A stretch of DNA of 64,000 nt from Halobaculum litoreum. GTDB taxonomy: Archaea; Halobacteriota; Halobacteria; Halobacteriales; Haloferacaceae. The translations under genes were made by a program, and so were the position numbers. The stretch lies in NCBI RefSeq assembly GCF_030127125.1, contig NZ_CP126156.1, forward strand, positions 620,001 to 684,000, in the 5' to 3' direction. Below the pieces are notes generated by a model. It was given only the letters and a program-made list of their open reading frames with translations, did no database searches and had not been told where the DNA came from. Shown here in pieces: positions 17,228-27,161 of this stretch; the first letter of the stretch is position 1, and every line of letters starts with the position of its first letter.

Positions 17228-18199
17228 ATGGACGAATCCGTCCTCGACACCATCGGGACGCCGCTGGTGCGGGTGAACTCGCCGCCGGGCGCGACGGTGG
17301 CGGCGAAACTGGAGTCGCGCAACCCCGGCGGCTCCGCCAAGGACCGACCGGCGCTCCGCATGATCGAACGGGCGGAAGCGGCCGGCGAGATCCGGCCGGG
17401 CGACGCGCTCGTGGAGCCGACCTCCGGCAACACGGGGATCGGCCTCGCGATGGCCGGCGCGGCGAAGGGGTACGACGTCACGCTCGTGATGCCCGCCTCC
17501 AAGAGCGAGGAGCGCCGGCGCGTCATGGCCGCCTACGGGGCCGACCTCGAACTGGTCGACGGCGGCATCGAGGACGCGAAAGCCCGCGCCGACGAACTGG
17601 AGGCCGGGGGGATGACGCAGCTCCGACAGTTCGACAACCCCGCCAACCCCGAGGCGCACTACGAGACGACCGCCGAGGAGGTGCTCGCCCAGTTGGACGG
17701 CCGCGAGCCGGACGCCCTCGTCGCGGGCGTCGGCACCGGCGGGACGATCACCGGGATCGGCCGACGGCTCCGCGAGGAGTTCCCCGGGATGGACGTGGTC
17801 GCCGTCGAACCCGTCGACTCGGCGGTGCTGTCGGGCGAGGAGCCGACGGCCGACTCCTTCCAGGGGATGGGACCGGGGTTCGTCAGCCCGAACCTCGACA
17901 CGGACCTGCTCGACGGCGTGCTCACCGTCGACGTCGAGGAAGCGGAGGCGGAGTGCCGCCGCCTCGCCCGCGAGGAGGGGATCCTCGTCGGACAGTCCTC
18001 GGGCGCCTCGCAGGTCCGGGCGTACGACGTGGCCGCGGCGTTCGCCGCCGGCGACGACCCCGGCTACCGCGACGTCGCCGTCGACGGGTGGGCGCCCCGC
18101 GAGGACGACCGCGTCGGCGTCGCCGGCGACGACCCGCTGGTGCTCACGGCGTTCTGGGACTCCGGCGAGCGCTACCTCTCGACGGGCCTGTTCGACTGA
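17228..18199 (+). CDS. cysK: Cysteine synthase (O-acetylserine sulfhydrylase family)
   Basis: 323 residues, fold-type II PLP enzyme that makes cysteine from O-acetylserine (or phosphoserine) and sulfide. The PLP-binding lysine is Lys38 in NPGGSAKDR, the substrate loop is PTSGNTG, and the phosphate cup is GTGGT near residue 178. The C-terminus ends ERYLSTGLFD as in CysK/CysM. The C-terminal part contains a modest Asp-rich insertion (GWAPREDDRVG), normal for haloarchaea. ATG 17228 begins homology. Confidence 0.93.
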   Translation: MDESVLDTIGTPLVRVNSPPGATVAAKLESRNPGGSAKDRPALRMIERAEAAGEIRPGDALVEPTSGNTGIGLAMAGAAKGYDVTLVMPASKSEERRRVMAAYGADLELVDGGIEDAKARADELEAGGMTQLRQFDNPANPEAHYETTAEEVLAQLDGREPDALVAGVGTGGTITGIGRRLREEFPGMDVVAVEPVDSAVLSGEEPTADSFQGMGPGFVSPNLDTDLLDGVLTVDVEEAEAECRRLAREEGILVGQSSGASQVRAYDVAAAFAAGDDPGYRDVAVDGWAPREDDRVGVAGDDPLVLTAFWDSGERYLSTGLFD

Positions 18200-18211
18200 G
18201 ACGGCGACGAC

Positions 18212-19075
18212 TCACTCCGCCAGCAGGAACTCCTCGACCAGTTCGAGGAAGCGGTCCGGGCACTCTCTGGGCGGCCAGTGGCCACAGTCGGGGAGGACGC
18301 GTGTCGTCGCGTCGGGGATCAGCGTCCCCGCGCGGACCGCCCACGCGACCGGGACCAGCGGGTCGGCTTCGCCGTGGACGACGAGCGTCGGGACCGTCAG
18401 GTCCGGAAGCCGGTCGACGTAGTTCGTCCGGAGCCCGGTCGGACCCACCTCGCTGCGCTGGAACGCGGTGAACGACCGCCCCGCGTCCCCGCGGCGGACG
18501 GCCCGCACCGCGTCGTCGAGGAGTGCGGGCGTCACGGCGTCCCCGGACCCGACGATGCCCCTGAGCGCGACCCACAGGAGTAGCCGACTCCGTCGCAGCG
18601 CCGCCCACGCGAGGTCGGTAACGAACGGGAGGCGGGTGAACAGGTAGCCGAGCGGGCCGCCCGGGATCCGACCGCCGAGTCCGTAGCTGTCGACGAGCAC
18701 CAGTCGGTCGACCCGGTCGGGCGCGTCGAGCGTGTACCCGAGTGCGGCCCCGCCGCCCATCGAGACACCGACGAGCGCGACGCGGTCGAGACCCACCGCG
18801 TCGAGGAACCCCGCGAGCGTGTCCCGGTAGTACGGGATCGAGTACGGGGCGTCCGGGCGGTCGGAGCCGCCGTAGCCGGGCCAGTCGAGGGCGTACACCG
18901 GCCGCACGTCGGCGAGCGCCGGGAACGTCTCACGCCACGACAGCGCCGCCTCGTCGAGGCCGCCGCCGTGGAGCAACACTACCGGAACCCCGTCGCGCCC
19001 CTCGCCGGCGACGTGGTAGCGGACGCGTACGCCGTCGACGACGACGGTCCGCGAGTCCGCGCAGGCGACGCGCAC
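18212..19075 (-). CDS. Alpha/beta hydrolase
   Basis: 287 residues. The oxyanion segment is LLHGGGLDE, the nucleophile elbow GVSMGG gives the catalytic Ser, and the C-terminal VVHGEADPLVP and DCGHWPPRECPD supply the acid and His. The N-terminal half-strand VVVDGVRVRYHVAGEG is a common start for esterase or epoxide-hydrolase-like members. Start GTG 19075 lies 2 nt after the stop of the upstream gene (TAA 19078-19080), suggesting translational coupling. Substrate not predictable. Confidence 0.88.
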   Translation of the reverse strand: MRVACADSRTVVVDGVRVRYHVAGEGRDGVPVVLLHGGGLDEAALSWRETFPALADVRPVYALDWPGYGGSDRPDAPYSIPYYRDTLAGFLDAVGLDRVALVGVSMGGGAALGYTLDAPDRVDRLVLVDSYGLGGRIPGGPLGYLFTRLPFVTDLAWAALRRSRLLLWVALRGIVGSGDAVTPALLDDAVRAVRRGDAGRSFTAFQRSEVGPTGLRTNYVDRLPDLTVPTLVVHGEADPLVPVAWAVRAGTLIPDATTRVLPDCGHWPPRECPDRFLELVEEFLLAE

Positions 19076-19077
19076 GG

Positions 19078-19533
19078 TTACCCCTCGAACTCCGCGCGCG
19101 TCACCCGCACCCGGACGGTCTCGTCGACGTCGCGGAGGTCGTACGTCGGGAGGTCGGCGTCGTCGCTGCGCGCGAGGTACATCGGCTCGACGAGCGCCCC
19201 CTCCGCGACGCCGTACACCTTCAGGAACCGGTCGGTCTCCTCGCGGCGGATCGCGTCGTTGCGGACGGCCGTCGCGAGGTCGCGCGAGAGCCACTCGTCG
19301 GGGTCGACCGAGGGCTCGCGGATCAACACCTCGTCGACGAAGCGCACGAGGTACCAGTTGAGGTCGTTGCACAGCGACACCGCCGCGCCGAGGCTGACGG
19401 TGTCGAGCGCCAGCGAGTTCTCGAACGGCGCGCGCAGGTCGTAGGTGGCGAGCGCCTCGCGCGCCGTCTCCCGCGAGAGCAGCTCGAAGCGGAGGTCGGC
19501 CTCGGGGTCGCCGACGAGACAGACCGTGGTCAT
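19078..19533 (-). CDS. Conserved haloarchaeal protein (possibly DUF5804)
   Basis: 151 residues beginning TTVCLVGDPEADLRFELLS. It looks like the short haloarchaeal family I associate with DUF5804, but that name is from memory and unverified. Features: an N-terminal beta-alpha unit, a helix containing LCNDLNWYLVRFVDEVL, and a C-terminal strand RVRVTRAEF. No catalytic motif or membrane span. First gene of a two-gene unit with the alpha/beta hydrolase. Confidence 0.65.
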   Translation of the reverse strand: MTTVCLVGDPEADLRFELLSRETAREALATYDLRAPFENSLALDTVSLGAAVSLCNDLNWYLVRFVDEVLIREPSVDPDEWLSRDLATAVRNDAIRREETDRFLKVYGVAEGALVEPMYLARSDDADLPTYDLRDVDETVRVRVTRAEFEG

Positions 19534-19623
19534 ACTCGCCGGTCGCCGCCGGCCGGCAAAGCGGTTACGCTCGGGCGGCCGCGCGGCGGCGTCGCGAGCG
19601 CGGGGGTGGCGAGGGGGATCGCC

Positions 19624-21809
19624 TCACTCCCGTGCGCCCCACTCCAGCGCGGCCCGGAGGTCGTGGTTCGGGGGCGAACACGTGAAGTCGCGGCAGGCGT
19701 ACGCCGTGGGGGCGTCGTCGCGCGCCGCCCGCCCCCGCCAGACCGGCGGCGCCTCCTCGAGGCCCAGCGTCGCCAGCCACGCGTCGAGGCCGTCGTCGCT
19801 CGACGGCCGCGGCGCGACGATCACGCCCGGGAGGTAGCGGCTCGCGAGCGTGTCCCACCACTCCGCGGGGAGGTCGTCGCACGCCAGCGTCAGCTCGAAC
19901 GGGCCGCTCTCGGCGCGGGCGGCCGCCAGCGCCAGGGTCACGTGTTCCAGCGGCGACGTCGTCACCGCGTCGGCGTGGGTCGCGAGCACGTCCCGGGCGA
20001 CCGCCTCGAAGTCGGCGTCCGGCGCGAACACGTCGAGGTCGAGCAGCAGCCGCGTCGCGACGCCGAGGCTCGACGGCGTGGAGGCGTCGCTCGGCTCCTG
20101 CGGGCGGACGACGGCTCCTCGCCGTCGGCGGGCGTCGCGTAGATGGTGCCGTCGGCCTCGTCGTAGAACGCGTCGACGACGACGCGCGCCAACTCGAGCG
20201 CGAACGCGAGGTGGTCGACCTCGCCGGTGACGCCGTACAGCTCCAGCGCGGCGCGCCCGAGGTACGCGTAGTCCTCGAGGTAGCCGACGCCCTTCACCTC
20301 GCCGTCGCCGACGGCGTCGCCCTCGCGTTCGATGTACCGGCGGCTGAGTCGGTCGCCGTCCCAGAGGTGGTCGCGGACGAACGCGAGCGCCCGCTCGCCG
20401 CGGTCGGCGAGCGCGGGGTCGAGGGTGCGGGCCCCCGCGGCGAACGCCGAGATCGCCAGCCCGTTCCACCCGGCGAGCACCTTCTCGTCGCGCGGCGGGC
20501 GCTCGCGCTCGGCCTCCCGGAAGTCGAACAGCGCGGTCCGGGCGTGCACCAGGCGCTCGCGCACCTCGTCCACCGACAGGTCGTACTCGTCGGCGAGGTC
20601 GTCGGCGGGCGTCGCGCGGGTGAGCACCGTCGTGCCGCGCTCGAAGTTGCCGCCCGGCTCGACGCCGAAGCGATCGCACACCAGATCGACCGTCTCCTCG
20701 TCGTCGAGGCCGGCGGCGGCGAGCGCCTCGGCGACCGTCTCGGGCGTCCACACGTAGAACTCGCCCTCGCCCTCGCCGGAGTCGGCGTCGAGGGTGCCGT
20801 AGAAGCCGCCGTCGGGGTGGGACAGTTCGCGCTCCATGAACGCGAGCGTCTCCTGTGCGGTGCGGGCGTAGGTGGGTCGCCCGACGAGGCGGTGGGCGTC
20901 GAGGAACACGCGCGCCAACTCGGCGTTGTCGTACAGCATCTTCTCGAAGTGGGGGACGACCCACTCGCGGTCGGTGCAGTAGCGGTGGAACCCGCCGCCC
21001 ACCTGGTCGTACAGGCCGCCGTCGGCCATCGCGTCGAGCGTCTCGACGGCGACGTTCAGCGGCTCCTCGCGGCCGCTGCGCGCGTACGCCTGCATGAGCA
21101 GGTCGACGCGGCCGGTCTGCGGGAACTTCGGCCCCTTCCGGCCGAACCCCCCGTGCTCGCGGTCGGCGCTCCGGAGGGCGGCGGTGACGGCGTCGGAGAG
21201 CACGTCGGCGTCGGGGAGGGCGTCGCCGGCCTCGTCCGCGGCCGCGCCGTCCCGGGTCGGCGCCGGCGACCCGTCGCCGGACGACTCCAACTCGTCGCGC
21301 GCGGCGCTCGTCCACTGCTCGGCGCGGGCCTCCATGTCCGCGCGCTGCTCGGGGTCGTTCCAGGAGTTCGCGAGGTTGCGACAGATCTCGAGGAACCCCG
21401 GCATCCCCTGGCGCCCGTCGCGCGGGAAGTACGTGCCGACGTAGAACGGCTTCCCGTCGGGCGTGAGCCACACCGAGAGGGGCCAGCCGCCGCGCCCGTT
21501 GACGAGCTGGTTCACGGTCTGGTACACGCGGTCGACGTCGGGGCGCTCCTCGCGGTCGACCTTGACGGGGACGAACGACTCGTTCAACACCTCGGCGACC
21601 GCTTCGTCCTCGAACGACTCCTCCTCCATGACGTGACACCAGTGGCACGCCGAGTAGCCGACCGACAGGAAGACCGGCACGTCGCGCTCGCGGGCCGCCG
21701 CGAGCGCGTCGTCGTCCCACGGCTGCCAGTGCACGGGGTTGTCGGCGTGCTGGCGCAGGTAGGGGCTGGCTTCCTCGTCCAGCCGGTTTCGCGCCGTCGG
21801 ATCGCTCAT
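19624..21809 (-). CDS. Thioredoxin-domain glycosidase-like protein (DUF255, YyaL/SSP411 family), frameshifted
   Basis: About 728 residues once one base is restored. Residues 1-165 are the DUF255 thioredoxin-like domain (NPVHWQPWDD, SVGYSACHWCHVMEEESF with CHWC, GGWPLSVWLTPDG). The rest is an (alpha/alpha)6 barrel of the spermatogenesis-associated SSP411 type (GGFHRYCTDREWVVPHFEKM, DADSGEGEGEFY, AGWNGLAISAF). Near 20113 the frame breaks after GEEP; the other frame continues VVRPQEPSDASTPSSLGVAT to the normal C-terminus at 19624. Adding one base repairs it. Archaeal function unknown; the fold suggests carbohydrate or thiol chemistry. ATG 21809 starts the conserved SDPTARNRLDEEASPYL. Confidence 0.88.
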
Positions 21810-21966
21810 TGTCGGCGCGTCGGCGGCGGGAGGGATAAGCGGGCCGGCCGCGGAACGACACGGCCCGCGATCGCGCCCCGCGCGACGCCGATCCGATACA
21901 CGAACACGCACAACGAGACCCACAGACACCGCAAAGACTACACGCCCGTGCACGGTGTCGTCGGGT

Positions 21967-23253
21967 ATGACGGAGACCGTACTCCTGGTCGGCGGCGGCG
22001 GTCGCGAACACGCCATCGCCCGCGCGCTCGCCGACGACGCCGCGCTGTACGCCTGTGCGAGCAACCGCAACCCCGGCATCGCCGCGCTGGCCGACGGCTT
22101 CGAGACGGCCGAGGAGCGCGACGCCGACGCCGTCGTCGCCTACGCGGAGGCCGTGGACGCGGACCTCGCGGTCATCGGCCCGGAGTCGGCGCTGGAGGCG
22201 GGGGTCGCCGACGCGCTCGACGCCGCCGGCGTGTACACGTTCGGCCCGCGCGCCGCCGAGGCGCGCATCGAGACGGACAAGGCGTTCCAGCGGCGGTTCA
22301 TGGACGAGCACGACGTCCCCGGCAACCCGGACTTCGCGACGTTCGACGACGCGGGGGCCGCCGCCGACTACGTCGCCGAGTACGACGGCGACGTGGCGGT
22401 CAAGCCGGTGGGGCTCACCGGCGGGAAGGGCGTCCGCGTGACGGGCGACCAGCTCACGACCGAGGCGGCGGTCGAGTACATCCGCGACGCCGAGTGGGAC
22501 GAGTGGGTGATCGAGGAGCGCCTCGTCGGCGAGGAGTTCACCGTGCAGGCGTTCGTCGCCGACGGCGAGGTGCGCACGACGCCCGCGGTGCAGGACCACA
22601 AGCGCGCCTACGAGGGCGACGAGGGACCCAACACCGGCGGGATGGGGAGCTACACCGACACCGGACTGACGCTCCCGTTCATGGACGAGGCCGACTACGA
22701 GGCCGCCGTCGACGTGATCGAGGCGGTCGTCGACGCCCTCCCCGAGTACAAGGGCGTGCTGTACGGCCAGTTCATGCTCACCGCCGAGGGGCCGAAGGTG
22801 GTGGAGTTCAACGCCCGCTTCGGCGACCCCGAGGCGATGAACACCCTGCCCGTGCTGGAGACGCCGTTCCTCGACGTGCTGACGGCCGCCCGGGACGGCG
22901 AGTCGCTCCCCGACCTCTCCTTCTCCGGGGAGGCGACCGTCTGTAAGTACGCGGTGCCCGCGGGCTACCCGGTCGAGCCGGACGCCGGCGCGCGCATCGA
23001 GGTCGACGAGTCGAGCGTCGGCGACGCCCTCCTCTTCTACGCGAGCGTCGACCAGCGCGAGGACGGCCTGTACACGACCACCTCGCGCTCCTTCGCGGTC
23101 GTCGGGCTGGGCGACTCCATCGCCGAGGCCGAGGCCGACGCCGAGGCGGCGCTGTCGACGGTCGACGACGGGTTCCACGTCCGCCACGACATCGGCACCG
23201 CCGACCTCGTGCGGTCGCGCGTCGACCACATGGCCGCCTTGCGCGGCGAGTAG
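21967..23253 (+). CDS. purD: Phosphoribosylamine--glycine ligase
   Basis: 428 residues, ATP-grasp enzyme of purine synthesis that joins phosphoribosylamine and glycine. The N-terminus VLLVGGGGREHAIARAL is the PurD signature. The ATP-grasp core includes KPVGLTGGKGV, EEFTVQAFVADG, and the HKRAYEGDEGPNTGGMGSY loop, followed by VVEFNARFGDPEAMN. ATG 21967 directly precedes the signature. No other purine genes are adjacent. Confidence 0.96.
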   Translation: MTETVLLVGGGGREHAIARALADDAALYACASNRNPGIAALADGFETAEERDADAVVAYAEAVDADLAVIGPESALEAGVADALDAAGVYTFGPRAAEARIETDKAFQRRFMDEHDVPGNPDFATFDDAGAAADYVAEYDGDVAVKPVGLTGGKGVRVTGDQLTTEAAVEYIRDAEWDEWVIEERLVGEEFTVQAFVADGEVRTTPAVQDHKRAYEGDEGPNTGGMGSYTDTGLTLPFMDEADYEAAVDVIEAVVDALPEYKGVLYGQFMLTAEGPKVVEFNARFGDPEAMNTLPVLETPFLDVLTAARDGESLPDLSFSGEATVCKYAVPAGYPVEPDAGARIEVDESSVGDALLFYASVDQREDGLYTTTSRSFAVVGLGDSIAEAEADAEAALSTVDDGFHVRHDIGTADLVRSRVDHMAALRGE

Positions 23254-23328
23254 CTCCGCCGGCGACACGGGGGTTCCCCGCCGCCGCCGACGCACGAGAT
23301 TGATAACCGCGGGCGCCGACACCGAACC

Positions 23329-23931
23329 GTGAGCAGCGACGACGCCGCGACACCCGAGGAGACGGCCGCCGAGGCCGACGACGCGGTCGACGACGGGCCG
23401 CCGGCCCGCTACGACCGCCTGGAGCGGCACCCGACGCCCGGCGGGCGCAACTCCCTGCGCTACTGGACGGACGCGAAGTCGCCCGCGACGGTCGCGCTCA
23501 ACTACCTCGTCGTGTGGCTGATCCGGGTCTCCCCGAGCCTGCGGCTCAAGAGTTGGCTCCTCCGCCGCCTCGGCGCGACCGTCGGGGCAGGGGTCTCGTG
23601 GGGGTTGGAGGCGACGCCGGACGTGTTCTGGCCCGAGCGGATCGCGGTGGGCGACGACGTCATCGTCGGCTACGACTCCGTCCTCCTGTGTCACGAGTTC
23701 CTGCAGGACGAGTACCGCCTCGGCGACGTGGTCGTCGGCGACCGGGCGATGCTGGGCGCGAACGTGACCGTCCTCCCGGGCGTCCACATCGGCGCCGACG
23801 CGCAGGTGGCCGCGAACTCGCTGGTCGCCGACGACGTGCCCCCGGGCACGACCGTCGCGGGCGTCCCGGCCGAACCGGTGGCGCGCGACGGCTCGACGGA
23901 CGAGCGGTCCGACGACGACGCCGGGGAGTGA
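23329..23931 (+). CDS. Hexapeptide-repeat acyltransferase (LbH family)
   Basis: 200 residues from GTG 23329. After an acidic 35-residue leader and a hydrophobic helix (VALNYLVVWLIRVSP) comes a left-handed beta-helix of hexapeptide repeats (IAVGDDVIVGYDSVLL, VVVGDRAMLGANVTVLPGVHIGADAQVAANSLV, ending VAGVPAEPV). This is the WbbJ/NodL/LacA type O-acetyltransferase arrangement. It probably acetylates a sugar or lipid headgroup at the inner membrane face. Convergent with mscS. Confidence 0.85.
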   Translation: MSSDDAATPEETAAEADDAVDDGPPARYDRLERHPTPGGRNSLRYWTDAKSPATVALNYLVVWLIRVSPSLRLKSWLLRRLGATVGAGVSWGLEATPDVFWPERIAVGDDVIVGYDSVLLCHEFLQDEYRLGDVVVGDRAMLGANVTVLPGVHIGADAQVAANSLVADDVPPGTTVAGVPAEPVARDGSTDERSDDDAGE

Positions 23932-23937
23932 GGACCC

Positions 23938-24795
23938 CTACTCGCGGACCCGGACGATCCCTTCGGTGAACGCCCGGCGGTTCGGCACGACGTACTCGGC
24001 GCCGTCGCTCTCGACGTGCGTGACGAACACGTTCACCTCCTGGACGACGCCGTCGGTGTCGCCGATGCGGACGCGGTCGCCGATGCTGTACGGCTGTTCG
24101 AGCAGGAGGTACAGCCCCGCCGCGCCCGACGCCAGCAGGTCGCGGAAGGCGAGCCCGCACAGCAACACGAGCGCGAAGCCGTAGGTGCCGAGCAGGACGA
24201 CCAGCGCGGCGGTGTCGACGCCGACCTGCCCGAGCGCGACCAGCGCCGCGACGAAGATGACCGACCACTTCGCGGCCGTCGGGACGACGCCGGTCTGCGG
24301 GAGCTTCACGCCGCGGAGCCGGTCGTTGACGAGCAGCTCGACCTTGTCGCCGACGACGAGGCCGACGATGAGCACGAGGACCGCGAGGAACAGGGCGGGG
24401 AGGAACTCGGCGGTACGGTTCCAGAAGTCGGAGATGTAGCGCACCTGCGCGATGGTGAGCGCGACGATGACGCTCAGGATGAAGATGAAGTACCCCGAGA
24501 GGTTCGCGACCAGCGACACCGTCGACGTGCCGAACTCGCGGGCGGTGCGCTCGAAGGCGGTGCCCTCGATGGTCTCGGGGACGCCGGCGCCGACGAGGAT
24601 CCGCCGGTTGATCCGGACGACGAGGAAGCCGAGGAACGCCCCGAGGACGATCACCCCGAACGCCAGCCACAGCCGGGCCGGCAGGCTCGTCACCGCGCCG
24701 GCGACGGCGTCGGTCGCCGACTGGAGCGGCGTCGGGACGGGAGCGGCGCCGGGAGCCACGCTCGCGGCCGACGGGGGCGAGGCGAACTGGCGCAT
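23938..24795 (-). CDS. mscS: Mechanosensitive ion channel (MscS family)
   Basis: 285 residues. Membrane spans lie at about 42-62, 95-115, 135-155, 173-190 and a pore-lining region GTYGFALVLLCGLAFRDLLASGAAGLYLL, followed by the beta-domain signature QPYSIGDRVRIGDTDGVV and VVPNRRAFTEG. It relieves turgor on hypo-osmotic shock. It starts 3 nt after the stop of dacZ on the same strand, so the two are almost certainly co-transcribed. The C-terminal domain is short, ending just after the beta barrel. Confidence 0.92.
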   Translation of the reverse strand: MRQFASPPSAASVAPGAAPVPTPLQSATDAVAGAVTSLPARLWLAFGVIVLGAFLGFLVVRINRRILVGAGVPETIEGTAFERTAREFGTSTVSLVANLSGYFIFILSVIVALTIAQVRYISDFWNRTAEFLPALFLAVLVLIVGLVVGDKVELLVNDRLRGVKLPQTGVVPTAAKWSVIFVAALVALGQVGVDTAALVVLLGTYGFALVLLCGLAFRDLLASGAAGLYLLLEQPYSIGDRVRIGDTDGVVQEVNVFVTHVESDGAEYVVPNRRAFTEGIVRVRE

Positions 24796-24798
24796 CCG

Positions 24799-25611
24799 TC
24801 AGTACTCCTCCGGGTCGAGTTCGAGGACGAGCGACCCGCCCTTGAACGCGCGAACGAGCCCGTCGGACTCCGAGAGGACGATGGCGATGGCGTTCGTGTC
24901 GCGGGTGATGGCGCCGCCGGCCATGTGGCGCGCGCCCAACCCCTTCGGGATGTCGACGCCCTCCGCGCCCGGTTCGAGGTAGCGGTACGCCGAGACGATC
25001 TTGCCGGAGTCGCTGATGACGAACGCGCCGTCGAGCCGGGAGAACTCCTTGAGCATCACGTTCACGATGGGGTCGCCGACGTGGACGTGCGACTTCTCGA
25101 AGGGGTTGTAGCTCAGCGGGCGGGACTTGTTCATCACCTTCCCCGCGTCGCCGACGACGAACAGCGCGCCGACGGGCTTGCCCTTCTGCCCCTTCTTCCC
25201 CAACTCGATCGCCACGTCGAACACGTCGCGCACGACGTTGGGGTCCGCGCGGGAGTTGGCGAACAGGTCGAAGATGCCCGAGTGCATCGACTCGGTGACG
25301 GGCGTGCGCACGACGCCGTCGATGGGGTCGCCGAACACGCCGACCGCGCAGGCGATCACGTCGCCCTCGGCGCAGTAGCCGTGGTCCATCGCGCCCTCGA
25401 TCCCGAAGCGGATCCGGTCGCGGACGTTGTCGAACTCCAGCGGGAGTTCGACGTACCGCTCGGCGTCGTGGTCGTTCTCCGGGGCGACGACGACCGCCGG
25501 TTCGTCGTCGATCACCCGGTAGTCGTCGTAGGTCGATCCCGTCGGCGAGAAGAGGAACACCCCGTCGACGTCCGCGACGAGGTCGGCGAGGAGGTCGGCC
25601 GAGGTAGTCAT
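24799..25611 (-). CDS. dacZ: Diadenylate cyclase (c-di-AMP synthase)
   Basis: 270 residues. The DisA_N catalytic signature is present: DGA at 194-196 (LDGAFVISDSG) and RHMAGGA from 228, with downstream TNAIAIVLSES. The preceding half (AMDHGYCAEGDVIACAVGVF, TPVTESMHSGIFDLF) resembles the PK-like N-terminal domain of archaeal DacZ. It condenses two ATP to c-di-AMP, which in Haloferax is essential and osmolarity-linked (established for the family). Located immediately upstream of mscS. ATG 25611 begins the conserved protein. Confidence 0.93.
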   Translation of the reverse strand: MTTSADLLADLVADVDGVFLFSPTGSTYDDYRVIDDEPAVVVAPENDHDAERYVELPLEFDNVRDRIRFGIEGAMDHGYCAEGDVIACAVGVFGDPIDGVVRTPVTESMHSGIFDLFANSRADPNVVRDVFDVAIELGKKGQKGKPVGALFVVGDAGKVMNKSRPLSYNPFEKSHVHVGDPIVNVMLKEFSRLDGAFVISDSGKIVSAYRYLEPGAEGVDIPKGLGARHMAGGAITRDTNAIAIVLSESDGLVRAFKGGSLVLELDPEEY

Positions 25612-25724
25612 GCGTCCAAGGTTTCTCGGCGCGGGCATATCGGTTTCGGCACCGTCATGCGTCCGTCTTGCGGTCCGGCCGGGCCGCCCCGGCGTCGCCG
25701 CCGTCAGACGGGGCGGCGCCCCGG

Positions 25725-26861
25725 TCAGGCCACGTCCTGTCCGCACAGTTGGACCGCCCAGGCGTCGGCGTCGGTCGGGTCGACGTCGGCCGCCGTCCAC
25801 GGCACCCGCCCGCGGGGGTCGGCGTCCGCGGGGACGGGGGAGCGCACGACCTGCGTCGTCCGGGTGGCGACACTCGAGAGGGGGAACGCGTCGTCCCGCC
25901 GGAAGCCGCACCGACGGAGGGCTTCGGGGGGGACTGTCGTCCCCGCGCACTTCACCACGTCGGCGTCCGCGGCGTCGGCGACGACCGCCGACAGCAGCGC
26001 CTCGTAGCTCCCGGCCGGCGCCGAGCCGTCGGCCGGCTGGACGTCCATCACCCACACCTGCCGGAGGTCGTCCTCGGTCGCCGCCGCGACCAGACCCGCG
26101 ACCGGTTCGCCCGCGGACCGGACGAGGTACGCCGTCGGGTCCCAACGGGGGTTCGCGAACCGCCACCGGTAGAACGGGACGTCCCGGCGGACGTGCACCT
26201 CGTCGGGGACGCCGGCGCGGTACAGGTCGACCAGCGTCGTCGCGGGGACCGCGTCGTGGCGCTCGACGGTCCACCCGTCGGCGTCGCTCCCGGTCGCCAG
26301 CGACGAGACGCCGCGCACGAGGGAGAGGCCGGCCTGTCCGAGCGCGAGCGCGCCCTTCGCCCCGAGGCGGTCGGTCGGCAGCCGGTCGCCGGCGAGCCGT
26401 TCGAGGTCCTGCACGCGGTAGTGCGTGGGGACCGACCCGACCTCGGTCCACCCCTGGTCGCGCAGTCCGGGGAGGATCGCCTCCGAGGGGTAGTTGAAGT
26501 AGCAGCCGGCGGGACCGTCGGCGTAGCGGTCGAGGAGCCCCTCGGTCATCATGGTGAACACGCCGCGTCGGCGGTGGTCGGGATGCACCATCCAGTCGGC
26601 CGGCTGGAACGCCAGCGCGGTGCGGTCCCCGACGGCGAGCCTGAAGGCCACGCACGGCTCGGCACCGACGATCGATCCGTCGGTCTCGGCGACGACCATC
26701 GGAACCTCGTCGACGTAGGGGTTCTCCTCGAAGCGCCAGCGGAACCAGTCACGGCCCTTCCGCCGGCCCCAGACCGCCTCGTACAGGTCGAGGAACCCGG
26801 ATCTGTCGCCGGGATCGTACCCTCGGATCGTCGTCTGCGGGTGGGTCGACGCGGATCCCAT
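25725..26861 (-). CDS. GNAT family N-acetyltransferase (two-domain)
   Basis: 378 residues. The N-terminal half has the GNAT acetyl-CoA loop DHRRRGVFTMMTEGL near residue 95, preceded by the strand ADWMVHP. The C-terminal half, from about 205, is a second degenerate GNAT-like repeat (DVPFYRWRFANPRWDP, VWVMDVQPADGS). This organisation resembles FemAB/GNAT proteins in archaeal surface-polysaccharide clusters. No signal peptide. ATG 26861 is preceded by a TATA-like cattacc about 30 nt upstream. The 300 nt to tRNA-Leu hold that promoter and nothing else I can support. Confidence 0.82.
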   Translation of the reverse strand: MGSASTHPQTTIRGYDPGDRSGFLDLYEAVWGRRKGRDWFRWRFEENPYVDEVPMVVAETDGSIVGAEPCVAFRLAVGDRTALAFQPADWMVHPDHRRRGVFTMMTEGLLDRYADGPAGCYFNYPSEAILPGLRDQGWTEVGSVPTHYRVQDLERLAGDRLPTDRLGAKGALALGQAGLSLVRGVSSLATGSDADGWTVERHDAVPATTLVDLYRAGVPDEVHVRRDVPFYRWRFANPRWDPTAYLVRSAGEPVAGLVAAATEDDLRQVWVMDVQPADGSAPAGSYEALLSAVVADAADADVVKCAGTTVPPEALRRCGFRRDDAFPLSSVATRTTQVVRSPVPADADPRGRVPWTAADVDPTDADAWAVQLCGQDVA

Positions 26862-27161
26862 GTGAGCGCACGCGACGTGTATCGAGTTGGTAATGGGGAG
26901 CTTTCCCGCCGCCGGCTCGCCGCGGCCGAGCGCGCCCCGGTCGCCGGTCGCCCGCGTCGGGCCGGCGCCCGGACCGTGTCTCGGGCTATCGGTTCGGTGT
27001 TCGATTAGTCGGACCGTTCCGGACGCGACACCGCAGTCGGGACCTCCGGCGGGTCGGCGGACGGCGGACCGGTGACGGCCGCGTCGCTCGGCCGTGTCCC
27101 TCGCGTCGCCTCGGGTCGGCGTGGAGAACCGTCCGGGGGCTCGCGGCGCTCGCCCCACGCA

